A DNA stretch of 64,000 bases from contig NC_133935.1 of assembly GCF_031877795.1 (NCBI RefSeq), positions 72,558,303 to 72,622,302 on the forward strand, written 5' to 3'. This document shows positions 25,961 through 38,800 of the stretch, one piece after another (positions within the stretch are counted from its first letter, which is position 1; each line of letters starts with the position of its first letter). The translations under genes and the position numbers were made by a program. Source of the stretch: Strix aluco (lineage: Eukaryota; Chordata; Aves; Strigiformes; Strigidae). Under the pieces are notes generated by a model, which was not told the DNA's origin, searched no databases, and saw only the letters and a list, made by a program, of their open reading frames with translations.

Positions 25961-26764
25961 TCCTCTCGTCAAGAGGAAACCGGTGCTGTGCTCTCTGCAG
26001 CGGTATTAGACAAAAACAACCCCCAGTGATTCGCACGGTCCCTGCAGCAAAACCAGGCTGAATTCGCACAAGGGAGTTAACAGTAAAGGCAGTTGTCTCG
26101 CTGCTTCGTTTTTTCCTTTTCCTAATTTCTTGTTGCTGCTTCACTTGGTTGGAAAAGGTATTGTTGAACTTGCAGGGCGAGGACCAGAGTACTTAAAAAA
26201 ATGCTTTGGGTCTTTTCACACTTTGAAAATTAAGTACGCGTCGGCTGGTATATGATAAAGCATTAGTTTAGGATGTGTGTGTAAAAGCAGGTTTGAAAAA
26301 TGTACTATTAGGTATTGACAGGAGTGCTGAGGAGTCCAGCCTTCCCTAGAAAAGGAGAGCGAGGCCACCCACCTACCTCGCTCTGACTCGGCATACCCGG
26401 AGTTAAGCCACGTTCCTGTTATAAAACAGCCCTCTTTGGATAGAGTGCAGTGATGATGTTTAGATAGCAACGCAAGCTTCAGGATGAAGAAATAATATCT
26501 TTGATTTGAGAAAGAGTGAGAGCTTTGCTTTCAAAAGTCAGGCACCACTTACCAAAACATCCAGGTGCCTTCTGAAAAAGCCCAGTAAGCCACAACCTGC
26601 AAGACAAGACTAAGTAAGACCTATTCCTCACTTCTTCCTAGGAGGTTGCACAAATTGTGTCCACAATGGGCTGGACAGTTACATACAGAAGATGTGGGGT
26701 AATCTTGGAGCTTAGTAGACTTTCTGCCAGTGAGGACAGGCTAGAGATCTGGACAGATGTCCTT

Positions 26765-26769
<5 letters not shown>

Positions 26770-26797
<28 letters not shown>
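26770..26797 (+). repeat. Poly(T) tract, 28 nt
   Basis: Uninterrupted T28 about 0.8 kb beyond the ABCD2 CpG island. No gene-like or LINE sequence precedes it on the opposite strand; treated as simple sequence. Confidence 0.85.
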
Positions 26798-26801
<4 letters not shown>

Positions 26802-29800
26802 CACGACTCAAAGCTAGGAAAATATTGTCAAAATCTGACCTAGTGCAGTACAGCTAACTTTCAGTTACTAGGCAGGACTGGTTTCTCTGTAGATTATTTT
26901 GTCAGTAAAATAGAAAGGTTTTTCATGCATGAAGACACTGACAAGATACACTGGCTAAGAAACTGCTTTGCTCAGGGTTGTTTTTTAGTCATGATCCCCA
27001 GTTGGATACTTCCCATTCTGGGTTGTGTGTATCACAGCATACGCTTAGATTTTGCCAAACCACAGTTATTTGCAATATTCCATTACTCTAGCATTTTCTT
27101 ACCGAGGGGAAAGTTCACAGATCTCTTTCAGTTCTGCATATCTGCTGACCTTTCACTTCACAAGATCCTGGAGGACTGAAGCTTTTGGTGACTTGATGGT
27201 AAGTGCAGGCTTACACCTCACAGTCAGATTTGTGGGAACATTTAAGTAAAGCAACTCTGACCATGCAGTGTTTCAGTCAATAAAAGCAGTGTATTTTCTT
27301 CTTTTGAAAGTATGGAGAAAAGCCTAAACTCTTGTTTTAAATATACCCTTTCTTCTGTTCTTGCTGCCTCGAGAGTTTTGCTCTGCCACAGTCCTGCTTT
27401 GTAATCCATGCACAAACTCCTCTTTGTGGAACACGGGTTAGGTGGTAGATTTTTGGGTTTGTTTTTTTTTTTTAGGGGTGAAGGCAGCAATTTTACTACA
27501 TTTAGTCAATATTACTGGAAAAATAATTACCAGAGCTGCAGTAATATTGGTGCAGTGTTCAGTGTTCTTTTTTCTCCACAATTTCTACTGACTTTATTTT
27601 AAAACTTTTGAAGATAAGTGCAATCAAATAAGTTTGAGTAACTGAGGGGTTGGGAGGCATGTTAATATTAGAACCAGGATATTTTGGGAGTTTATCTTCT
27701 CTTAAGGAGAACAAGATACTTTTTTAGTGCCAAGTGGTTGTTTTTTAGTCATATGGTTAGCTTTCATCAAACACATTAAATAACTTGTGTGCATTTTCTG
27801 AATATAGGAACCAATAACTGAAGAGGAAGAGTTAGATGAGCTTATCCTATTTTTATAATTATTTAATACTCTGTAATAATTTGTCACTATTTTAAGTCAA
27901 TATTCCAGCAGAACAGAATGCCATAATTCTGCTCCCAACTACAAAAATAAAATCACTTATTATCCAAACAGTGCTTCTCTGATGACTGAAGTAACAGAAT
28001 CACTGTCTATTGAAGTGATTTGTGCTTGGATACAACCACAAATCAGAAATAGAAACAATGAATATCAGGCTGACTAAATTCCACAAACGTTTGAGCATGT
28101 AGGAACTAGAGTGTAATCATGGCAACACTGATGCCTCTTTTTTGTCTTCTACTTTATGCCCACTGGTTCCTGCTCCAGCACTTCATCATTATGCAACTTT
28201 GTGACTGCGATGGAGATAGTGGAATTGCAATGAGCAGGCTATTACGTAAGAGAGATCAGTCAGCCTTACTCAATGATCATTTTTGTACCTTTTGATTGAA
28301 TGTTTGGAAAAAAAAACACGCAATTTTTGAAGCAAAAGGCCATTTACCTGATGCATTATATGCTCCTAACACAGAATCCCGTGGCTGTAAACTGGAATTT
28401 CCTTGCTGCTTATGGAGTTACCCACTGTGGCATAAAGACATAAAAAATAAAGATACTGAAAAATAGATATAAATGATGCATTTTGTATCATTGCTGTTTG
28501 GGATAATTAACATTTAGGTAGGTGTAGATCATGCAGAAAGTACTTAGCTGCTTATATGTGGATGAAGTATATGTGAAACATGTAAAATATGAATCCACAC
28601 AGTGCCCGTAGTTTTCAATTACATACCAATACTGAACTGCAAATCGTTTCTAAAATACGATGTACTGTAATATGGTGAGCTAGGAATGTCTGGTTTTTTC
28701 TTTGATTTTGAGCTGTATGTTTACATACTGGTGTGGGAATAGTAGGACTCAGTTTGAGCCAAATTCAACAGAAGACACTCATACAAGCCATTATTCAAGT
28801 AAATGCCTTACTCTGAATTACTTCCAAAGTTTCTATTGACATAATGTCATCGCTTACCTAAGTACAGAAATATACCCACAGAATTAGTTTGCAACATCAT
28901 GGCAAACCAATGACAAATCAGACCTTTTCATCAGAAAAGGGCGATAAGATACCTGACCTTTGATTTCAGATTTGTAGCAGCAGAAATTGTCTGCTCATTC
29001 TGCCTGCTTTAGAGAAACTATCGGCTATAATCATATACCTCAGTAGACTATCCAGACACTGTAATTCGTTTAGGATCTGGAGATCTAAGCCAAGCAAGAA
29101 GCTTCAGTTTTAATGTGACAGATGTGGAATCTTGTTGAAGAAGCATCACTGTGGCGAGGTTGGCCTGATCCTACCAAGCAGTTGGTTCCAGCTGTTTTGG
29201 TCCTAATGAGGCTGTGTGGTACCCAGACTAGGCAGAGATGTGTTATGGCAGGAGGGTAGAGAGGAGAGGGGAAACAGGAAGGTCCTTCTCTGTTGTTTGT
29301 CTTCTGAGTGTAGGTACCACAGAGATGGTGTAAATGGGGGGCATTCCTGCACCGTAGTCCTCTTCCCCTTATTCTGTCTTTAGGGAGATACATACTTGCT
29401 GCTGTAAACCCTGCATGACTTGTAGGTTATGAGAATTTATCCACAAGGGATTCAAGTAATCTGGCTGACAGGACAATCAATAGCAGACCGATCACAAACA
29501 GTTCTGACTTCTGAGACCACCATGATTCTAGACAGAATACAGCTCTAGAAAGAAGTGTAAACAAGTTGTTTTCCCTTTACAGAGAAAGAGGGAGAGGGAA
29601 AAGGCCAAAGATAGATAAGGTCAGTGTCAGCTGTTCCAACCGCAGTGAACTGCTGACTACTGATCACAGACAAAGAACTACACTTGTAATATTTAGACCT
29701 TAATACTTAAAAACTTTAATATCTGGATTTTTTTAGACATATTTCTCTTATCAAATTTATTTTTTATTCCATACAGATAACTCAGCTGAACCCAGCAATT

Positions 29801-30269
29801 CCAGAAAAAAACAATTATGGGAAATGTGTCTATTTCATGCCTTCAGAAGTCTCGAATATGTTACTAATGTTTTTCAGTTTTTGCTTTACATCTGTGAAGG
29901 TTTCTATTCTCAGATCATCTGAAGAAAATGCTAACACTACCTTGTTAATCCTTTTCTCAAATGTATTGTAAACACTTAAACAAGCTACATGCCAAGTGGA
30001 ATAGTGGTAAATAAGTGGTAAAATCATGTAGCTGGTATCAATTAGCAATGGTTATATTGGCACTGCCCACAGCAGAGCCAGTGTTCTACTCTGCAAAAGT
30101 GCAGGCAGGAATAAATCTACAAAAGTAATCTATCCTACTCATGCACCCCAAATAGGACATCTACTGCCATCCTTTTGTCATGCCTCAAGAATTTGAGGGT
30201 TTGCAGCTGCTAGGTACGACAACAAAAAATCTTCTGCAAATTAGTCATTAACTCTTATTTGTGAGACTT

Positions 30270-31900
30270 CTAAATATAAGAATAAGCAAACTGGTTCAGG
30301 CCAGTGCTCCACCGAGCACAGTATTCTAACAATAGCTCTAAGCAGATACCCAAGGAAGAAAAAGAATTGCAATTACGTATGATGCTACCTCCCCTGCTGT
30401 AGCTTTATACTCTCACAACCTCTGGCCATTTTCAGCTGTGACAATTTCATGAGTCTGAGAGGTTTTTCTATGAAATATTCCACTCTTACAAGCACTTGTC
30501 CAGTCTCTCTTGAAATCGTGTAAGCTCTTACATAAATAATAGCATCCTTTGGCAAGCAGTTTCTCAGATCTACCATCCTGTTCGTGAAGAACTTCTTCTT
30601 TCTGCTTGCTTTGATCCTGGCTCCCACAAGCTCCACTTTATGACCACGTATGCCTGTTCTGGAAGAGGCATTCAACAATGGAGCTCACTCTAGTTCTCTC
30701 TCTCCCCCTCCTCTCATCTCGCCGCAACTTTTGCATACCACTCATGAGTTTGTCAGCCTCTGGTCCAGATCGGTCCCAGCCCCCGAGTGCATGGATACAT
30801 GGACTAAATATTTTCTCCACTCTCTCTTCTATGTTAGCCAGTGGCAGGGCCTTCCCTTTTATCTCATGTCTTCTTAGTTTCCTTAAAACCTTCAGTAGCA
30901 GATGTTATAAACAGTCTTAATTAAATCCATCAAGACTACAGCAGTCACTCTTTTCTACGTGCTTATGAGGCAGCACTTCCATCTACAGAAGCTATACTGT
31001 CTCTTGATGTGCTGGCCTGTATTATAGTTGCTGCTATTTTTCTGTGCAGAAGTAGACTTGCTGGATTGCCATAGAATCTTTTTTTTTTTTTTTTTTTTAA
31101 ATTGTGTCAGATTTGCTCTAGTCTCCAAAGCCAAGGAATTTTTAAGTGGTCCTTTCCACATTGCTGCATTATAACTCTTCAGTAAATACCATTTAGTCTT
31201 GGTGCTATGCTAGTGTTCATTCTGTCTTGGTAAAATAATTTTGACCTTGTCTACTGTTATTTTCACTTTGGACAGATCCTCTGCTGAGTTCCCCAGAAAG
31301 GAATCCTGCATAAAGTTATCCTCAGTTTCCTCATCAGTCAATACTGATGCAAAAAACCTAACTTACCTTTGTCTGTAACATCCATGTCTCCTCTGAGCAC
31401 TTATGTTGTACCTTGGTCGTCAACTGGCCCTATACACTCCCTAGCAGGCTTTTGTTCCTGGTTGATATGTAAGAAGAATGATTTAATAGTTTGGTTCCTT
31501 TGTCTAGTTGTTTCCCAAATTCTTTTCAGCCTAACTAATTGTATTTTTATGTTTATCAAAGATCATGTTCCTTTCTGTTACCTTCTTTTGAATGCAGTGT
31601 AGCTTTTCACTGTGGTTCAGACTGTCTCTTCAACTCTGGTATCCTTCAGCTTTCTCCTAGCCACATTTAAGGATTTAATTATTTTAGCTCCCTCCCCTAA
31701 TTTGTTTTTAACAAGCCTCACATTGTTTCCTTACTGGAGTTTAGCACAATTATAGAGGATTCTTTGGTCTTTGTTGCTCTTTGCAGAAATACTGTTTTTA
31801 TCAAGTGGGGATTCCAGCATGAGATTCTGAACCAGATCTTGTGCATTGTTCTCCATCAGCCAAGCACTTCATCTTGAGGGCTAATTCTGTGAAAAATAAT
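30270..31900 (-). mobile_element. Old, decayed CR1-type LINE in antisense orientation
   Basis: The plus strand follows, in order and with many changes, the antisense of ancient sauropsid CR1 copies. It has a 3'-end-like AATAAGCAAACTGGTTCAGG followed by a CAGTGCTCCACC segment near 30,280. A GTGAAGAACTTCTTCTTTC segment is near 30,585. An internal stretch with AATACTGATGCAAAAAACCT and TCGTCAACTGGCCCTA lies near 31,340-31,440. A minus-strand open frame at 30,385-30,678 (97 codons) falls inside it and is probably LINE remnant rather than a gene. Ends are approximate and internal deletions are likely. Confidence 0.65.
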
Positions 31901-34900
31901 TCCATCTAAATAATACCATCTAGGAAAGGCAACTGCTTCATATAGCAACGTGTCAATATACTGTTTTCAATGGTACTGTCCTGGCTGGTGGTTTGACATG
32001 TAGATCCAATCCCATGTTCCTCCCAACTGGGCTTTGAATTTCAAACCATGTAGATTATGTGTTTCTCTCTGAGGTGGCTGGCTTGCTGTGTTTGGAAACT
32101 ATTTAGCCTCTCCACTCTCTAGCCTTTGGACTAATGGCATCATCCCTTTCCATTTATGCTCGCTCCTAACTCCTTCAAACCAAATGCAATGAATCCAGCT
32201 CAGCAAGGAGCGCACATCAGGAGAAGCAACCACAAAAGGTGGCTTCTTATTGGACTGTTTCCCACACAGCAGGGGCAAAACTGATATTCTATTGAATGCA
32301 TGGGTAGTCATTGACTTCAATATATGTTGTAGGTATTTAAACTGGGGTTTCATACCAAATGAATGCTACTCATCTCATACAACAATTTACTAATATTTTT
32401 CTAATCTAATGCTACCCTGTACACAAACATAAGGAAGCCCACTGTGTTTTTCTTTAGATGTTTGGCTGAAGGTTAGTGTTTTGCAGTAAAATATAAAAAT
32501 CCTTGGGCTTTCTGCATTTTCTAGAATTCTTTGAACTAGTGCCCTTAGAGTAAATTAAAAAAGGCCTCTGTCCTTTAAAGGTGAATGGGGGAAGGACTTT
32601 TCATTAAATTAATTGAAAGATAATTCTGTCATTAAAAGGAACTACATTTTAAAGGGGAAACTTTGTTTTTCAAACAAGTTTTGTCTTCTGTTTTAAACCT
32701 CCTCAGACTATCATGACTTTGCAAGATCACAGCCATTTTTTTGGAAAGAACTCTTTTAGGGCAAAACCACCAACCAGGTTAGTGTAAAACACCACAAGGA
32801 TAGTTTTACTTTATTTGTCCATAAGCTGGTCCCTCAGGGAAGGGACAGGCAGAGGAGCATTGACTAGGAGAAGACCATGCAACTTGTAAACAAAGTTTAA
32901 GCACTGGGTTTGCCAACCAAAAGCTTTCACTTGGAACAGGCTGTTTTTTTCAGTCATGCATTCCTAGCATTAGATAATTAGGTCAATATTTAGGCACCTA
33001 AATAAGTGTATCCTGGCATTTAAAAGTACCAGAAATTCCTACCCTGGATTGAGGATTCAAAAGTATTTCAGTTACTCTGCATCTTTTATGTGGTTGGATG
33101 GATTTAGTTACCTAATGCTAGATCAAACATTTGGGGAAAAAATAAAAGTTAAAATATGTTAAATTAACACCAAAAAAATTTGGTAATATGGTAAAATTTT
33201 TAAACCCAACTGTGAAAATCCCCAGGGTTTTTTTTACTACACATTCATCTGTTTAGTAATACCTTCCTTTGTTATAATGAGCATTAGAGGAGGACACTTG
33301 CTGGGAAGTGGAAGATTCATTAAGAAACATGAGAACCATTTGGAGTTAGTTCTAAGTATTACTTGGAAACCCATCTCTCTCTTTCTCTCTTACTGTCTCC
33401 AGTGAGTACAAAATTTTACATAAGCAGTGTCTGTCCACTCAAAGGGAAAAACTGTCCTGCTTAGGGAAAGAAGGGTGTTCAAATCTTCAGGGTACAATAA
33501 TGCTGCAGACAGTAGCACACACTTTCACTTCATGCAGTTTCAGTTACCCAACCTGGCTGCTTCCTCTCTGGGTGTTGGGACATAGAGGAGGAGCCTAACT
33601 TAGGTGCTCTGAGTCACCCATCAGAAGACCCCTCTCCCTCTTGTTTGATTATATAAGAGTTCTATGAGGACTCAAAGCTGGGTGCCAAAGTTGCATGGTC
33701 AACGTTTCAACACCAGCCTTCCCGAAGAAATGCAGTCTCGGATAGATAGTACATTGCTTTAGACTGCTTTGCTACATCACTTATATCTAAAGCTGATCTG
33801 CTAATGAAGAAGCACGTCAGAGGAGACAACTCAAGTGCTGAAGGTTGGAAAGCCGTTCTGAAGAAGTTCCTGTACAATACTTTCTCAACAAAGGAACATG
33901 AGACGCAGTTATTCTGAAGAATGGCTGTTAAAAAGTTACAAAAAAGGAAAATCTTCAAGGCTTTTTTCTTCTTTAAACTTCAGTTTCTGACACACAGAGG
34001 AAGTCTCCTTGTTCTATATTTACTTCACTTTCCAGAGAAGCAACTAAGCTCCATGAAACTCGTGACCTTTTAAAAATTAATAATAATGTCCTGCAATTCT
34101 TTGAAAGTATGACATCACTTGGAAATTCAGATCAATTATTTCAAAGTTTTCAAATGTTGACAGTCTAGTTGCAATATTTAGACACTGGAAATCTAGAGTC
34201 ATATGCCTCTCAGGTCTTATTTCACTGTTTACTGCCTTCATCAAAGAAAGAACTGATTCTTTATTTTATGACCATTTGAAAGGTGTTTCAGCTTTATCTG
34301 CAGAAAAAAATTTGAGGAGGGGAAGATTTCTTATGTTGAAAAATAATTGATTGAATCTGCCACATCACTTTTCCTGGATTCTACGAACTACTGCTAACTA
34401 CCAGACTCATTAAATCGAACATAAAGAAAAGTGCAGTCTTTTCCTTTAAATCCAGATAATGCTGTGGAAGAGTAAGGGTTGTACAGAAAATATCATATGT
34501 TAGAAAAACAAAAGTAGAAGGCATTTGATTATGCCATGCCTGAAACTACCTCTTAGACATAGTTAAACATTTACACTAGATGGAAATGCAAACAAAATAA
34601 AAAGAATTATTTCAAGTAATGAAATAAGTTAAATAAACTTTCAGTCTCTCATCATCTGTCATATTAGTTGTAGAGGCACACACACTTAAAATATAGATAT
34701 ATTTTACTATGAAGATTTTAATCTAGTGTTGTTACAAGGAACAATTATGCATACTAATCAGAAATACTGGTGGTATCATGATGATAAAACATTCTGTCCA
34801 GTTTATTCAGTTTAATTAGTGATATTTTAGAGAAGCAGATCTTTTCACTTTTACAATCTTTTAGTGGTGGATTCTATAAACACCCTAGCAAAATTAAAAG

Positions 34901-35578
34901 TATTAGAAAGAAGAAAACTTGGGTCATTTTTAATATTAGGCTCCTAATATCTGCTCTGAGCATTCTTCACATTGTTGTACCAATGGCAATTGAACATTAA
35001 TACCCTGAAAAATGTTAGGCTAAAGATAACCCAGTAAAGAAACACCACAGGAAAAGATTCATATAGAATTTTAATGATTGTTTTGTAAATGGGTGCCTTC
35101 ACTTGCTGAAATGATGGCAGTGAGTCACAGGGAAGGGAACAAGGGTAGCTGCATTGCTGCCAAGATGCTCTGGGAGCACTCGTAGCCCTGTGTCCCTCCT
35201 TGAGGGTTTGTTGCTATTTACACACAAAAGCTCATCAGGCAGCTCCAAGGGCAACAAGGCCTACTAGTAGAAAATGTTCATTGATTCCCCTGTTGCCCTT
35301 AAAATACCTGAGGAAGAGCAGGATGGGGAGGAAGGTGCTTCTCTCTTGCCCTAAAAGTTATGGTGATCGTAGCAGTAAAAGCTGGGCCTGAAAGACAAAA
35401 TGTCAACATCTGTGTAACCCACTCCAATAACTGTGAATTTGATTCACTTGGGACAGCAAGAGTCTTATGATTCTTTTGCAAAAGAGCAATGGCTTCTAGC
35501 AGCAGTCTGTGTGGAAATGCCAGTGGTAGAGGAAGGGTGGCAGCAACCAGAGCATCATCTTCTCCTCATCATCCGCGC

Positions 35579-35614
35579 CCCGCCCGCCCCCCCACCCCCA
35601 CCCCCCCCCCCCCC
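35579..35614 (+). repeat. C-rich tract (G-rich on minus strand) near REDIC1 start
   Basis: Almost pure C with few interruptions, including 14 consecutive C at 35,601-35,614, about 250 bp upstream of the REDIC1 ATG. Several separated G runs on the minus strand make a G-quadruplex possible. It may fall in the promoter or 5' UTR; that is inferred from position only. Confidence 0.8.
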
Positions 35615-35862
35615 GTGGCTTTCTGCATTCTTTCCTTTTGCTGTCTGTCCCTGTACCACCCTCTCTGCCTTCTCTGTCAGCACTGGGCAGCCTGGGGGCA
35701 TGGAGAGCAGCTGCCCTGGTGCTCCAGGGAGGAGGCGGCCCTGCAGAAGGGCCCTGTGGCCCTGCTGGGAGGCAGCGAACCATCCCTGTGGTGGCCGTTG
35801 CCTCTCCTCTCCATCCCCAGCACCACACACAGCAGCCCTCCCTCCTTCCTCAGCAGTAGAAA

Positions 35863-35885
35863 ATGAACTGGGTCGGCGGCAGCCG
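35863..35885 (+). CDS. REDIC1: REDIC1 exon 1, coding part
   Basis: 23 nt encoding MNWVGGS plus two bases of an Arg codon; donor CCG|GTGAGT. The start is chosen because MNWVGGSR is the conserved beginning of the vertebrate protein and the ATG lies in the context TAGAAAATGA. The 5' UTR must lie upstream in the moderately GC-rich stretch from about 35,600; its start is not visible. Confidence 0.92.
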
Positions 35886-38800
35886 GTGAGTGAAACTCTT
35901 CAGAGGCTGTTAGAAACAGCCCCATGCTGAACCAGTGTCCCCTCACAGATTGGGCACAGCCATGGTGCATGTGACAGGCCCAGTGTCCCTTCACAGACCG
36001 GGCACAGCCATAGTGTGTGTGACAGCCCCAGTGTCCCTTCACAGACTGGGCATGGCCATGGGGGGTGTGACAGCCCTGGTGTCCCCTCACAGATCAGGCA
36101 CAGCCATAGTGTGTGTGGCATCCCCCCTGCCATGTCCCCTCACAGACTGGGCATGGCCATGGGGGGTGTGACAGACCCAGTGTAGCACCAGGGTGTGTGT
36201 AACTGCCATGGTGTCCCCTCACAGAACAGCAGGGCCACAGTGTGTGTTTCAGGCCTGGTGTCCCCTCACAGAGAAGCAGGCCATGGTGTGTGTCACAGCC
36301 CTCGTGTCCCCTCCTGACCCAGACTGTGTGAGGGGACGCAGATGCCCTCCCACACCAGGCAGGGTGGGTCACGTTTGGGCCTAGTATCTCTCCGCAGACT
36401 GGGGCTGGGTGAGGGTCCCCCGCCTGGGCCTTTCCTCATGCTCTACCAAATCACAGTGATTACCATTTGGGGAAAAAGATGTATAGTTATTGAGATTCAC
36501 AGAAACAGTAAAATAATCATCAGCTGAGTTGTAACATTAAAAAAAAAGGATAATGCTCAGTTTCTTTAGGTGCTATGCCATCTGCCTATCTACTACAAAT
36601 TTAAACCCACAGATTTTGTCAGCCATTTGAAAGTCACTTTGCTAAACACAGCTTTATAATCATCCTGACTCTATGCAAAATCAAACTAAAATAATGCTTT
36701 ACCCATCTGGAAGTCTTCCCAGCAAAATGAGGTTTCTGAAAGTTGCCTGTATGACGCAGGGGGAAGGGAGAGCTTCGGTTCAAAAAAGAAAAACAACCCC
36801 AACTTTGTCCTAAGTGCCTGTCTATCATACTATTCTGTCTATAAGAAAAAGCAGCATGAAGGAGTGTTGCACTCACTTAGCAAACAGCAAATCAGCCTGC
36901 TGCTTTCTGCTGCTGTTAATTATCTGTCAGGATTCCTCGGGTGAGTCTGGGATTTGCATTTCAGTGTCAGAAAAACTATCCATTACTGGAGCTTCTACCC
37001 ACTGCAAGGGTAAATGTTATGTTCACATGTTTAGAAAGTGTGTTCTAACTTTAAGCACAGTAAAGAAAAAAACAAAAGAAAAGAAAATGTAATTCCAAGG
37101 GGATACTGCATTATTTCTAACTCTCAAAGAAAAGTCCTAATCTACTGACCCAAGGATTGCAGCCATGCTCACCCTGCTCACAGCAGTGACCCAGAGCTCC
37201 AATTTTATGCATCATGTCCTGTAGGCAATTAATTTAAAACTATGTTTAAGTTATAATTGTCTCCTATATTGCACAAACTGCAGCTCGATAAAATTTGTAC
37301 CGACAAAATGTTTACAATATTCTGTAAAGTCCCAAAAGGTAGTCCCCAAAAGGCGCTTGTACTGTGCTCCTTCATTTTCTTTGCTGATAAGGTTTTGTAA
37401 CTATGTTGCAGCATTACAAAGAAAATTAGGAGAAATTACTATATTGAGAAAGATTTTTTTGTGTTTTAAGAAATTAAGAATCGATGAAATGTTGCATTAC
37501 AGGTCAAATGTCTAAATGCTTTCAATTCTGAATGTTCAATGTGTTTGGTAGCCCTAAGATAGGATGTGGTCCTATCTTTACCTGAGTGAACCAGGATCAA
37601 TCTGACTTCAACAGATACATGTTGACTTCACTACCTGAAGGTTTTGTCCATTATAACATAGCATAACATAACATATTTGTGTTCTAAATTCTCAATACCA
37701 TTGATAGTTTTACAATTAAAACAATAATAATTTGTATCTTTCAGGAGCAGAATCATATTAAAGCAGGAAAGGAGAAAGCAAAAGGTAAACAGTTCTAGTG
37801 ATCTTGCATTTTATACTGCTATATAAATGCTTGAGTTGGTTCACTTAGGAAAAACTTTCAAGCGTTTGGAGTGAGACTCAGAACTATAGCATAACAGTTG
37901 TAATGTGTTTGCCTGACTGCATGTAACTTTTAGGGAAGAAGTCTTGTTCTAGGTTTACTACACTGAATTCCAGCAGGAAGAGGAGGGAGTAGGAGAAGGC
38001 ATGAATGAGTGAATGTGCACAATTTAAGTTTTACTGAATTACTTCTGTTACTATATTTTGTTGGTATGTGCTGACACACAGGATTGCTTGAAGCCTCACA
38101 GTGACAACCACGTGGTCAGCTAGCCTAACACTTACACGTATACACAGTTATTTTTCTGGGCTACATAAAAGAATGTTAGGCTCATTGAAGTACTTCATTC
38201 TGACATTTGCAAAAGTAGGCCAGCTTATTTGTATTTTGAATCTGAAAGTGAAATGATAGAATCAAATTTATCCCTGGCATAGCAGAAGACATTTCAAACA
38301 GGAAAGAGAAAGAAAACAGTAAGGTAAAACAGCTATAACCATAGTAAGAGAAGTCAGTTTCCTCCTCAGCAGCAGGGGAAAAAGACACAGTATATGAAAG
38401 CTCCACCACTGAAGCTGGTACCCACCAATGCCCAGAGCAGATGCATTGGCATATACAGGAAGAGGAAAAACAGGTTGATACTATGGAGACAGTCTCTGAA
38501 ATTAAAACCTTTACCTAAGGGAATGTGGGAGCAACCAGCAGCTTGTTGTCCCTGTCCCTTTCCCAATCTCCTGAAGTCCTGTGAGTTCTCAAAATACCTG
38601 TTTTCTCAGGGATTTGGTCTAAGCCACATAATTTCCATTGCAACTATGTAATTTGCTTCAGTGGAGGAGAGAAAACAGAAAAGGATCCAAGACAGGCTTG
38701 TTTTTAGTAATTTAGTACTAAATTACTAGATTACTACACACAACGGTAATTCTGTAATTGCTATTACACAATTAATAGTAATGTAGTAATTTATACGGGA

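Larger units (their letters stand above)
25961..35862. other. Intergenic region between the divergent ABCD2 and REDIC1 genes
   Basis: No exon with a recognisable product, no RNA gene and no intact transposon open frame was seen. Contents recognised: a T28 tract (26,770-26,797), a T tract near 31,080-31,098, an old antisense CR1 copy (about 30,270-31,900), and a C-rich tract close to REDIC1 exon 1. The rest is AT-rich and unassigned. Confidence 0.7.

Noticed and set aside
24743..26144. Many long overlapping open frames on both strands around the ABCD2 start
   Set aside because: They are Ala/Gly/Pro/Arg-rich, overlap each other and ABCD2 exon 1, and follow from CpG-island composition in which stop codons are rare.
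26770..26797. T28 tract as the poly(A) tail of a minus-strand retrocopy
   Set aside because: No coding or LINE-like body is visible on the expected side, and CR1, the active bird LINE type, does not leave poly(A) tails.
35433..35930. A 165-codon plus-strand frame overlapping REDIC1 exon 1
   Set aside because: It runs through the poly(C) tract and crosses the true REDIC1 start in another frame; composition is biased and no domain is seen.
35677..36384. Several open frames on both strands after REDIC1 exon 1
   Set aside because: They are translations of the 48-bp minisatellite; the repeated peptide units follow the DNA period.
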